Assembly: GCA_016200125.1 (NCBI GenBank)
Contig: JACQFK010000340.1
Span: 1 to 15,043 of the forward strand
Length of the DNA: 15,043 bases
Direction of reading: 5' to 3'
Source of the DNA: Planctomycetota bacterium
GTDB lineage: Bacteria > Planctomycetota > MHYJ01 > JACPRB01
Under the pieces are notes generated by a model. That model was not told where the DNA came from, did no database searches, and saw only the letters and a list, made by a program, of their open reading frames with translations. This document shows positions 7,590 to 13,714 of the stretch, one piece after another (position 1 is the stretch's first letter; each line of letters opens with the position of its first letter). Position numbers and translations under genes: made by a program.

Positions 7590-7597
7590 GTTACGAT
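7590..7597 (+). promoter_or_regulatory. Extended -10 promoter for the cytochrome-like gene
   Basis: TG-T-TACGAT forms an extended -10, with the hexamer at 7592-7597. Six nucleotides (CCGCCC) separate it from the ATG at 7604, so the transcript is predicted to be leaderless. No Shine-Dalgarno is present and no clear -35 is seen. Confidence 0.5.
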
Positions 7598-7603
7598 CCG
7601 CCC

Positions 7604-8017
7604 ATGAAGAACCTGATGAGCGGGATCGCGCTGTTCGCGGTGCTGGCCGGGGCCGCGCCGCAGGACAAAAAGGACCGCGGCAAGACTCCCGAACTGACGA
7701 AGAAATACACCGCCTTCATGAAGGACAATGCCAAGGAGATGAAGGCCCTCGGGGAGGACATCGAGAAGGACAAGCCCGAGGCGGACCTCAAGAAGCACCT
7801 CGAGAAGATCCGCGACAAGGCCACGAAGGCGCGCGAGCTCAAGTACCGCAAGGACGAGGAGGAGGCCGAGAAGCTCGAAGGCCACTTCGAGATCTTCCTC
7901 TTCAAGCTCAAGCAGGATTTCCAGGACGTCGAGTGGGGCAACAAGGAGAACCGCCTCTTCCTCCACGAGCGCCTGCAGGCCAAGTGCGACGTCTGCCACG
8001 AGACCCTGCGCGACTGA
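7604..8017 (+). CDS. Secreted small helical protein with C-terminal CxxCH haem motif (class II cytochrome c-like)
   Basis: The 137-aa precursor has a signal peptide (residues 1-18, MKNLMSGIALFAVLAGAA) and then a highly charged, Lys/Glu-rich helical body. The only cysteines form CDVCH (Cys128-Cys131-His132), five residues before the C-terminus. A haem-binding CxxCH at the extreme C-terminus of a helical bundle is the hallmark of class II cytochromes c (c' and c556), and the size fits. These act in the periplasm, binding NO or transferring electrons. The sequence is otherwise not recognisable, and the middle could be coiled coil rather than a four-helix bundle. It follows an apparent leaderless promoter and ends 6 bp before the PolX gene; a functional link to DNA repair is not implied. 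Confidence 0.65.
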   Translation: MKNLMSGIALFAVLAGAAPQDKKDRGKTPELTKKYTAFMKDNAKEMKALGEDIEKDKPEADLKKHLEKIRDKATKARELKYRKDEEEAEKLEGHFEIFLFKLKQDFQDVEWGNKENRLFLHERLQAKCDVCHETLRD

Positions 8018-8023
8018 GCCGCG

Positions 8024-9724
8024 ATGGACAACGGGCAAGTCGCCGCGATGCTCGAGAAGATCGCGAGCATCCTCGAGATCCAGGACGAGAACCCCTTCAA
8101 GGTCCGCGCCTACCGCAACGGCGCCCGCGCCCTCGAAGGGCTCACGTCCGACCTGCGGAAGCTCGTCGAGGAGAAGAAGCTCGGCGAGGTTCCCGGAATC
8201 GGCAAGGCGCTCGAGGAGAAGATCAGCCAGCTCGTGACGACGGGCAGGATGGACTACTTCGAGGAGCTCCGCAAGGAGGTCCCCGAAGGAGTGCTCGCGA
8301 TGCTCGCGATCCCGTCCTTCGGACCGAAGAAAGCGCGCGTCGTATGGAAGGAGCTCGGGATCACCACGATCGACGGGCTCCGGAAGGCCTGCCTCGAGGA
8401 CAAGCTCTCCTCCCTCAAGGGATTCGGCGAGAAGACCCAGAAGAAGATCCTCCAGGGGATCGAATTCCACGCGCAGCATGCCGGCCAGTACCTCCTGAGC
8501 GACGCGATGCCGGTCGCGAGGAAGCTCCTGGCGTATCTCGAGGCGTCGAAGACCGTTAACCGGGTGAGCATTGCCGGCAGCCTCCGCCGCTGGAAGGAGG
8601 TCGTCAAGGACGTCGACCTGCTCGCCAGCTCCTCCGACGCCGCCCGGGTGATGGAGGTCTTCGTCAAGGCGCCCGGGGTGGCGGAGGTGATCGGCCGCGG
8701 GGAGACGAAGACGAGCGTCCGGCTCGACTCGGGCATGCAGGTGGATCTCCGCGTCGTCACGGACGAGCAGTTCCCCTACGCCCTCGCCTACTTCACGGGC
8801 AACAAGGAGCACAACGTCTCGGTCCGCCAGGCGGCCCAGAAGAAGGGCCTCAAGGTGAACGAGTACGGGATCTTCGATGGTTCAAAATTAATTGAATGCA
8901 CCGACGAGGCAGGCTTCTACCGCGCCCTGGGCCTCCACTACCTCCCCCCCGAGATGCGGGAGAATACCGGCGAACTTGACTACAACGCTACTCCTCAACT
9001 CATTGGTCCCAAGTCTCTTAAGGGGGTCTTCCACACTCATTCCACATGGAGCGACGGCACGGCGGAGATCGAGGCGATGGCCGAAAAGGCCCGCTCGATG
9101 GGGCTGCGCTACATGGGGCTGTCCGACCACAGCAAGGCGGCCGCCTATGCCAACGGCCTGGACGAGGCGCGGCTGGCGAAGCAGATGAAGGAGATCGACC
9201 GTCTCAACAGGAAGTGGAAGGACTTCAGGATCCTGAAGGGCCTGGAGTGCGACATCCTTCCCAACGGCGACCTCGACCTCTCGCCCGAGACCCTGGGCCA
9301 GCTGGAGTTCGTGATCGGCTCCGTCCACTCCCGCTTCGACATGTCGGAGGAGGAGATGACGGAGCGGGTCTGCAAGGCGATCGCCAACGAGCACTTTGAC
9401 ATCCTCGGGCACGCGACGGGCCGGCTGCTCCTGAGCCGGGAAGGGTACAAGCTCAACCTCGACCGCGTCCTCGAGGCGGCGAAGAAGCACAAGAAGATCG
9501 TGGAGCTGAACGCGTATCCCAACCGCCTGGACCTCGACTGGATCCACTGCCGGCGGGCCAGGGACATGGGCGTGATGCTCTCGATCAATCCGGACGCCCA
9601 CTCCACCTCCGACCTGGAGAACATCGAGTACGGCTTGGCCACGGCGCGGCGCGCCTGGCTCGAAGACAAGCACGTCCTCAACACCCGGGACCTCGATGAA
9701 GTCCTCCGCATCCTCAACGGCTAG
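8024..9724 (+). CDS. polX: DNA polymerase/3'-5' exonuclease PolX
   Basis: The 566-aa product has the usual bacterial PolX length and domain order. The N-terminal 8-kDa-like domain has helix-hairpin-helix motifs (EVPGIGKALEEKI, about 55-67, and LKGFGEKTQKKI, 131-142). The polymerase palm follows, with GSLRR (185-189) and the catalytic aspartates Asp196 and Asp198 (KDVDLL) plus Asp241 (VDLRVV). The C-terminal PHP phosphoesterase domain starts with HTHSTWSDG (337-345) and has SDHS (367-370), SVHSRFD and NPDAHST. These enzymes fill short gaps in base-excision repair and have Mn-dependent exonuclease and AP-endonuclease activity in the PHP domain. All key residues are intact. Its 3' end overlaps the Nth start by 29 nt, giving a base-excision-repair pair. 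A stretch around 8876-9050, at the palm/PHP junction, uses A/T-ending codons unlike the rest. Confidence 0.95.
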   Translation: MDNGQVAAMLEKIASILEIQDENPFKVRAYRNGARALEGLTSDLRKLVEEKKLGEVPGIGKALEEKISQLVTTGRMDYFEELRKEVPEGVLAMLAIPSFGPKKARVVWKELGITTIDGLRKACLEDKLSSLKGFGEKTQKKILQGIEFHAQHAGQYLLSDAMPVARKLLAYLEASKTVNRVSIAGSLRRWKEVVKDVDLLASSSDAARVMEVFVKAPGVAEVIGRGETKTSVRLDSGMQVDLRVVTDEQFPYALAYFTGNKEHNVSVRQAAQKKGLKVNEYGIFDGSKLIECTDEAGFYRALGLHYLPPEMRENTGELDYNATPQLIGPKSLKGVFHTHSTWSDGTAEIEAMAEKARSMGLRYMGLSDHSKAAAYANGLDEARLAKQMKEIDRLNRKWKDFRILKGLECDILPNGDLDLSPETLGQLEFVIGSVHSRFDMSEEEMTERVCKAIANEHFDILGHATGRLLLSREGYKLNLDRVLEAAKKHKKIVELNAYPNRLDLDWIHCRRARDMGVMLSINPDAHSTSDLENIEYGLATARRAWLEDKHVLNTRDLDEVLRILNG

Positions 9725-10322
9725 CCGCGTCCGGAAGATCTTGAAGCTGCTCGCCCGATCCTACGGCGACGCGGAGTGCGCGCTCGTTCATTCGAACGCG
9801 CTGCAGCTCCTGGTCGCGACGATCCTCTCGGCGCAATGCACGGACGTCCGCGTGAACCTCGTCACGAAGGAGCTCTTCAAGCGCTATAAGAGCGCGAAGG
9901 ATTTTGCGGAGGCGGACCTCGGGGAGCTGGAGGCCGCGGTGCGGTCGACGGGATTCTTCCGGAACAAGGCGAAGAGCATCCGGGGCGCCGCGCGGATTCT
10001 CGTGCAGAAGTTCGGCGGGGAAGTTCCGTCCACCATGGAGGAGCTCCTCGAGCTGCCCGGCGTGGCGCGCAAGACCGCGAACGTCGTCCTGGGGACCTGG
10101 TTCAGGAAGGCCTCGGGCGTGGTCGTCGACACGCACGTCCACCGGATTGCGCGCAGACTTCAGTTGACGCGCGAGGACGATCCGAAGAAAATCGAGCAGG
10201 ACCTGATCAGCCTCCTGCCGACGGAGGAGTGGATCAACTTCTCGCATCGCATGATCTGGCACGGCCGTAAGATCTGCGCGGCGAGGAAGAAGGCCTATGA
10301 AGCTGAGCGAGATCACGGGTGA
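9696..10322 (+). CDS. nth: Endonuclease III lacking three of four Fe-S cysteines
   Basis: The 208-aa protein is an endonuclease III (Nth) DNA glycosylase/AP lyase that removes oxidised pyrimidines. The core is intact: LLVATILSAQCTD (38-50), the helix-hairpin-helix LPGVARKTANVVL with catalytic Lys126, and VDTHVHRIARRL with catalytic Asp145. The usual C-terminal [4Fe-4S] loop (C-x6-C-x2-C-x5-C) is absent. Only the first cysteine (Cys194 in HGRKICAARK) remains, followed by KAYEAERDHG and the stop, where other Nth proteins continue with three more cysteines. Neither alternative frame restores them: one hits a stop and the other is the next gene, which has no cysteine. The start lies within the PolX end (29-nt overlap), and the 3' end overlaps the next gene by 26 nt. 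Confidence 0.92.
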   Translation: MKSSASSTASRVRKILKLLARSYGDAECALVHSNALQLLVATILSAQCTDVRVNLVTKELFKRYKSAKDFAEADLGELEAAVRSTGFFRNKAKSIRGAARILVQKFGGEVPSTMEELLELPGVARKTANVVLGTWFRKASGVVVDTHVHRIARRLQLTREDDPKKIEQDLISLLPTEEWINFSHRMIWHGRKICAARKKAYEAERDHG

Positions 10323-10740
10323 AGACGTCCTGGCGGGCAAGCTCTGGATCCTCGTCCCGGGGCAGGACGGCGAGACCAACCCGACGCTGAAGGAGACGAT
10401 CGGCTTCACGGGCGAGGACATGGGACTCATCTCGGCGGTGGTGCGGATCGCGGACGGATCGGAGCACCTGGGCCTGGTGGTGAAGTCCTTCCCGCAGGGC
10501 GGCGACGACGTGGACATCTACATCAAGACCAACTTCGGCTGGCTGAACATCCACGCCAACGGCTTCATGCGGGCGCTCGGAAAGTACAGCCACGAGATCT
10601 TCCCCTTCGACTATTTCCTGTCCAACCCCTGGAAGGGCGGGAAGCAGCCCGAGCCCGACAAGGCCTCCTCCCATCCCAAGATCTTCCGGGACACGGCGGT
10701 CCGGATCAAAGGGATGCCCTCGGCGGCGAAGAAGAAGTAG
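10297..10740 (+). CDS. Unknown small soluble protein
   Basis: The 147-aa product is not recognised. It has no signal peptide, no membrane segment and no cysteine. The sequence looks like a compact alpha/beta domain: a central glycine- and hydrophobic-rich region (GLISAVVRIADGSEHLGLVVKSF), then DVDIYIKTNFGWLNIHANGF, ending in a basic tail. The first ATG overlaps the Nth 3' end by 26 nt and is kept because it gives the longest frame with coding-like composition. The overlap suggests it is co-translated with PolX and Nth, but this does not establish a repair role. It is the last gene before the 376-bp parS region. Confidence 0.7.
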   Translation: MKLSEITGEDVLAGKLWILVPGQDGETNPTLKETIGFTGEDMGLISAVVRIADGSEHLGLVVKSFPQGGDDVDIYIKTNFGWLNIHANGFMRALGKYSHEIFPFDYFLSNPWKGGKQPEPDKASSHPKIFRDTAVRIKGMPSAAKKK

Positions 10741-10749
10741 CCCGAAGAA

Positions 10750-10798
10750 GCATCCATTTTCAAGCATCACGCATCGAGCATCAGGCACCAAGGATCGG
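10750..10798 (+). repeat. Degenerate heptamer array, GCATCnn every 7 bp
   Basis: Seven consecutive 7-bp units are in register: GCATCCA, TTTTCAA, GCATCAC, GCATCGA, GCATCAG, GCACCAA, GGATCGG. Four units carry GCATC exactly, two differ from it by one base, and the second unit is diverged. The array starts 10 bp after the preceding stop codon and ends 12 bp before the first parS. Its role is unknown: slippage remnant or protein-binding array. Confidence 0.65.
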
Positions 10799-10810
10799 CG
10801 CTCCCCCGCC

Positions 10811-10826
10811 TGTTCCACGTGGAACA
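10811..10826. promoter_or_regulatory. parS: parS centromere site 1
   Basis: TGTTCCACGTGGAACA is a perfect 16-bp palindrome matching the bacterial parS consensus, which ParB loads onto before CTP-dependent spreading. It lies about 290 bp beyond the parB stop codon. Confidence 0.95.
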
Positions 10827-10859
10827 ACCTCCAGCGGCGTGATCAAATCCCGGCCTTCC

Positions 10860-10875
10860 TGTTTCACGTGGAACA
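10860..10875. promoter_or_regulatory. parS: parS centromere site 2
   Basis: TGTTTCACGTGGAACA matches the canonical parS 16-mer and differs from site 1 at one position, breaking the palindrome. It lies 49 bp from site 1 centre to centre. Confidence 0.95.
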
Positions 10876-11058
10876 GGCCGGCGGGCCGCACCTCCTCCGT
10901 GGGCCCGCCGCGGACCTGGTCGCCTGCGGCGCCGGCGACACTGTGCTTCCGCGGGGAAGCAGGCGTCGCGATTGGACCTTGGGGCGATCGCACGAGGGCG
11001 GCTTTTCGATCGACGCTGGAAGGGGTCGAGACCCGCCTTGCGGAGGCGCTGGGCCGAC

Positions 11059-11096
11059 AAAAAAACCGTCCGGCGGGGCGGGCCCGCCGGACGGTT
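11059..11096 (-). terminator. Rho-independent terminator of parB
   Basis: AACCGTCCGGCGGG (11064-11077) pairs perfectly with 11083-11096, giving a 14-bp GC-rich stem with a 5-nt loop. On the minus strand the stem is followed by a run of seven T (complement of A 11059-11065). It starts about 20 bp after the parB stop, so it ends the parB transcript before the parS sites. Confidence 0.92.
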
Positions 11097-11116
11097 GTTG
11101 AAGCCGCGAGGACGGC

Positions 11117-11968
11117 CTAGATGACGTCGAGGCGGCGAAGGATCTGGGTGAGCTGTTCCTTCGACGCGTAGGGGATCACGATCGAATCCGGATTCAGGTG
11201 GACCCGGACGCCGAGCTTGTCCATCAGCTTCTGCTCGAACTGCTCGATCCAGGGCTCGACCTTCTTGGAGGACTTGGAGGAAGCGGCGGCCGGCTTGGCC
11301 GTGACCATCTGCTCCAGCGCGCGGACGGAGAGGTCCTCCTCCACGACCTTCTTGAGCAGCTGCATCATCGTGCCCCGCTGCGTGACCGCGAGCAGCGCCC
11401 GCGCGTGGCCCATCGTGATCGTGCCGCGGGAGACGGCTTCCTGGACCTCGACCGGGAGGTCGAGCAGGCGGACGAAGTTGGCGACGGTCGGCCGGCCCAT
11501 GCCGAGGGCGTCGGCGAGCTGCTCCTGGGTCCAGCTGTGGAGCGTCATGAGCTGGCGGAAGGCGCGGGCCTTTTCCATCGGGTTCAGGTCGCGGCGCTGG
11601 AGGTTCTCGACCAGGGCGAGTTCCAGCATCTTCTTGTCTTCGACTTCGCGGATGACGACGGGAACGCGGGCGAGGCCCGCGAGCTTCGCGGCGCGCCAGC
11701 GGCGCTCGCCGGCGACGAGCTGGAAGAAGCCCGCGCCGGCGGGGCGGACGACGACCGGCTGAAGGAGGCCGTCCTTCTTGAGCGACTCCGCCAGAGACTC
11801 GATGTCCTTCGCGTCGAAGTCGCTGCGGGGCTGATATGGGTTCGGCCGTATGGTGTTGATCTCCATCGTGCTGGGCGCTTCGGCGGCGGTTCTGACGGCG
11901 ACGGCAGGTTCGGGCTCGCCGCCGATGAGCGCGCCCAGACCCATACCCAGACGTTTGATTTGAGACAT
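11117..11968 (-). CDS. parB: Chromosome-partitioning protein ParB
   Basis: The 283-aa protein is ParB/Spo0J, the CTP-dependent clamp that loads at parS, spreads on DNA and recruits condensin and the ParA ATPase. The N-terminus keeps the ParA-contacting motif (LGMGLGALIG, 7-16). The CTP-binding domain has PNPYQPR (42-48), GERRWRA (87-93) and ENLQR (121-125). A helix-turn-helix follows (about 146-172, SWTQEQLADALGMGRPTVANF), and the C-terminus (about 240-283) is the dimerisation domain after a Ser/Lys/Ala linker. The start follows GAGGGGGA. Two parS sites lie beyond its terminator. parA, usually immediately upstream, is absent: the upstream neighbour is a divergent ABC permease. The protein itself looks complete and functional. 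Confidence 0.96.
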   Translation of the reverse strand: MSQIKRLGMGLGALIGGEPEPAVAVRTAAEAPSTMEINTIRPNPYQPRSDFDAKDIESLAESLKKDGLLQPVVVRPAGAGFFQLVAGERRWRAAKLAGLARVPVVIREVEDKKMLELALVENLQRRDLNPMEKARAFRQLMTLHSWTQEQLADALGMGRPTVANFVRLLDLPVEVQEAVSRGTITMGHARALLAVTQRGTMMQLLKKVVEEDLSVRALEQMVTAKPAAASSKSSKKVEPWIEQFEQKLMDKLGVRVHLNPDSIVIPYASKEQLTQILRRLDVI

Positions 11969-12027
11969 GATTTCCCCCTCTAATCTCTCTCCGGAACCCC
12001 GCGGAGCCGTTGAAGCTCCGTGCAGGC

Positions 12028-12036
12028 ATTATATCA
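12028..12036 (-). promoter_or_regulatory. Extended -10 promoter of parB
   Basis: On the minus strand TG-A-TATAAT (hexamer at 12033 to 12028) is an extended -10. Transcription would start near 12021, giving a leader of about 50 nt that includes the parB Shine-Dalgarno. No clear -35 is present. Confidence 0.6.
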
Positions 12037-12057
12037 CCGGGGCTCCGGGTTTGCGGC

Positions 12058-12063
12058 TATAAT
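12058..12063 (+). promoter_or_regulatory. -10 box for the permease operon
   Basis: A consensus TATAAT lies 30 bp from the oppositely directed parB box, so the two promoters share their upstream DNA and probably compete. Transcription would start near 12070, leaving a leader of about 46 nt before the permease ATG. No -35 match is seen. Confidence 0.5.
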
Positions 12064-12087
12064 ATTCCCTGCGGGCGTCGGGAGAAG

Positions 12088-12123
12088 ATGAGCAACCCAT
12101 TAATTATGTACCATTATGCGTAA
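12088..12123 (+). CDS. Possible leader peptide overlapping the permease start
   Basis: An 11-codon frame, MSNPLIMYHYA, begins 3 nt after GGGAGAA, the best Shine-Dalgarno-like sequence in this leader, although that spacing is short. It ends in TAA at 12121-12123, overlapping the permease start codon region by 8 nt in a different frame. The permease ATG at 12116 itself has no Shine-Dalgarno close by, so ribosomes finishing the peptide could re-initiate there. It is far too short for homology evidence and may be fortuitous. Confidence 0.3.
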   Translation: MSNPLIMYHYA

Positions 12124-12985
12124 CATCCGCACCCTGGCGGCCGCCACCTACGGAGACATCACCCGCCGCCCCCTCTACTACATCCTCCTCTTCACCTTCG
12201 CGTTCGCGATCTTCGGCTCCAAGTTCCTCACGCTCTTCTCGTTCTACCAGGAAATCAACATGGTGCGCGAGATGGGCATGGCGACGATCACCTTCTGGGG
12301 CTTCATCATCATCGTCGTCACCTCCGGACTCGTCGTCACCCAGGAGCTCGAGGACCGCACCGCCGTCACGCTGCTCTCGAAGCCCATCCAGCGCACGGAT
12401 TTCCTCCTGGGGAAATTCACCGGACTCGTGCTCTCCCTCGTCCCCGGCACGATCGTGCTCTCGGGCGTCCTCTTCCTCACGCTCTGGATGATGGCCGCGC
12501 CGAAGCTTCCGCTGCACGACCGCGATCTCGTGAAGGCCTACACGGAAGGCTCCTCGGCCTTCATGACGTCGCTGCGCGTGACCTGGGACTACTTCGTGAT
12601 GCGGCAGAGCGGCGTCGTCATCGAAGGCGCCATCCTGTCGTTCTTCCAGACGACGATTCTCGCGGCCGCGGCCGTCAGCTTCGCCGCGTTCTTCCCCAAC
12701 GTCGTCTCCGTCGCCGCCACCACGCTCGTGTTCATCCTCGGGAATGTGTCAAGCTACATGCTCGCGAGTGTCGAAAACCTCAAGGTGGGTCCGCTCAGCT
12801 CCGCGGGGCGGGCGGGTTCTTATTTGATTCCGAACCTCGGGTACTTTAACTTGCAGATGTATTTCAGCGAGGGTAAGATTATCTCGTTCAGATATCTGGG
12901 CCTGTCGTTCGCCTACACGACCCTGTACGTGATCGCCGTGTTCCTGATCTCCTGTTCGCTCTTCCAGAAGCGGGAAGTTCGCTGA
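12116..12985 (+). CDS. ABC-2-type transporter permease
   Basis: The 289-aa integral membrane protein looks like an ABC-2 permease (NosY-like class), with about six hydrophobic segments. They lie near residues 20-42, 58-75, 104-127, 172-192, 195-215 and 260-283. The segment after TM2, TQELEDRTAVTLLSKPIQRTDFLLGKF (75-101), is the cytoplasmic coupling region typical of these permeases (EDRT...LLSKPI.R..FLLGK). The substrate is unknown. No ATPase gene is adjacent, so the partner must be encoded elsewhere. It starts at the ATG 12116 and heads an operon with the phosphoesterase (3-bp gap). Codons around 12735-12895 are more A/T-rich than the rest. The permease call is good; substrate and partner are unassigned. 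Confidence 0.85.
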   Translation: MRNIRTLAAATYGDITRRPLYYILLFTFAFAIFGSKFLTLFSFYQEINMVREMGMATITFWGFIIIVVTSGLVVTQELEDRTAVTLLSKPIQRTDFLLGKFTGLVLSLVPGTIVLSGVLFLTLWMMAAPKLPLHDRDLVKAYTEGSSAFMTSLRVTWDYFVMRQSGVVIEGAILSFFQTTILAAAAVSFAAFFPNVVSVAATTLVFILGNVSSYMLASVENLKVGPLSSAGRAGSYLIPNLGYFNLQMYFSEGKIISFRYLGLSFAYTTLYVIAVFLISCSLFQKREVR

Positions 12986-12988
12986 CCC

Positions 12989-13714
12989 ATGAAATACGGA
13001 ATTCTCGGGGACATCCACGCCAATCTCGAGGCCCTTGAAGCGGTCCTCGAGGAGATGGGCAAGCAGGGCGTGGAGAAGCACGTCTCCGTGGGCGACCTGG
13101 TCGGCTACGGCGCCAACCCCGTCGAGTGCATCGACGTCGTGCGCAACCAGCTCAAGGCCACCGTCACCGCCGGCAACCACGACTTCGCCGCCGTCGACAA
13201 GCTGAACATCGACTTCTTCAACGCCTACGCCCGCGAGAGCGCGCTCTGGACCCGGCGCACGCTTCCCGACGAGCACAAGGCCTACATCCGCTCGCTCAAG
13301 CTCGTCGAGTACTGCGACAACTTCACCGTGGTCCACTCGACGCTCTACTCGCCCGAGCTCTTCGAGTACATCCAGACGAGCTACGACGCGCACCTGTCCT
13401 TCGAGCAGCAGACCACGCCGCTCTCGTTCATGGGCCACTCGCACGTGCCCGTGAACTTCTTCAAGCGGAAGAACGTCTCCTTCAACATGGACACCGAGGT
13501 CAAGCTCGACGAGAACACGAAGATCATGGTGAACGTGGGCTCGATCGGCCAGCCGCGCGACGAGAATCCGGACGCCGTCTGCGTGGTCTACGATTCGGAC
13601 GAGCAGCTCATCCGGGTCACGCGCGTCCGCTATGACGTCGAGAAGGCCGCGCGCAAGATCGTGAACTCCGGGCTCCCGGAGATCCTCGCCGAACGCCTCA
13701 AGTATGGCCGATAG
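12989..13714 (+). CDS. Calcineurin-like metallophosphoesterase (YfcE/MJ0936-like)
   Basis: The 241-aa cytoplasmic protein contains the full set of two-metal phosphoesterase motifs: GDIHAN (Asp8, His10), GDLVGYG (Asp36), GNHD (Asn63, His64), VVHST (His116) and GHSH (His150, His152), then GSIGQPRD. This layout matches the YfcE/MJ0936 group of phosphodiesterases and the related ApaH-like protein group. The substrate, such as a cyclic or dinucleotide, is not predictable. It starts 3 bp after the permease stop, with GGGAAG in the permease end as a possible Shine-Dalgarno. Its end overlaps the DedA-like start by 11 nt, so the three genes are probably one operon. Confidence 0.93.
   Translation: MKYGILGDIHANLEALEAVLEEMGKQGVEKHVSVGDLVGYGANPVECIDVVRNQLKATVTAGNHDFAAVDKLNIDFFNAYARESALWTRRTLPDEHKAYIRSLKLVEYCDNFTVVHSTLYSPELFEYIQTSYDAHLSFEQQTTPLSFMGHSHVPVNFFKRKNVSFNMDTEVKLDENTKIMVNVGSIGQPRDENPDAVCVVYDSDEQLIRVTRVRYDVEKAARKIVNSGLPEILAERLKYGR

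Larger units (their letters stand above)
10741..11116. other. Gene-free partition region: heptamer repeat, two parS sites, terminator
   Basis: These 376 bp lie between the unknown gene and the parB stop codon. They hold a 7-bp periodic repeat (10750-10798), parS sites at 10811-10826 and 10860-10875, and the parB terminator (11059-11096). Reading frames cross the region on both strands, but they run through parS or the terminator hairpin, lack a ribosome-binding site and resemble no protein. Nothing recognisable lies at 10876-11058 beyond GC-rich sequence. No DnaA boxes of the TTATCCACA type were found. Confidence 0.8.

Noticed and set aside
6530..8812. 760-codon open frame on the minus strand
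   Set aside because: It crosses four well-supported plus-strand genes and a promoter and is Leu/Glu/Arg low-complexity, as expected of an antisense shadow.
10278..10340. Simple frameshift explaining the Nth truncation
   Set aside because: One alternative frame stops within a few codons and the other is the cysteine-free downstream gene, so no single-base change restores the Fe-S loop.
10741..11116. Replication origin beside parS
   Set aside because: No DnaA boxes, no AT-rich unwinding segment and no dnaA or rsmG/mnmG genes are visible; proximity to oriC is possible, but the origin itself is not here.
10839..11120. 93-codon plus-strand frame in the parS region
   Set aside because: It lies across parS site 2 and the parB terminator, has no Shine-Dalgarno and resembles no protein.
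10767..12029. 420-codon minus-strand frame overlapping parB
   Set aside because: It runs through the terminator hairpin, both parS sites and the parB promoter; parB in the other frame is unambiguous.
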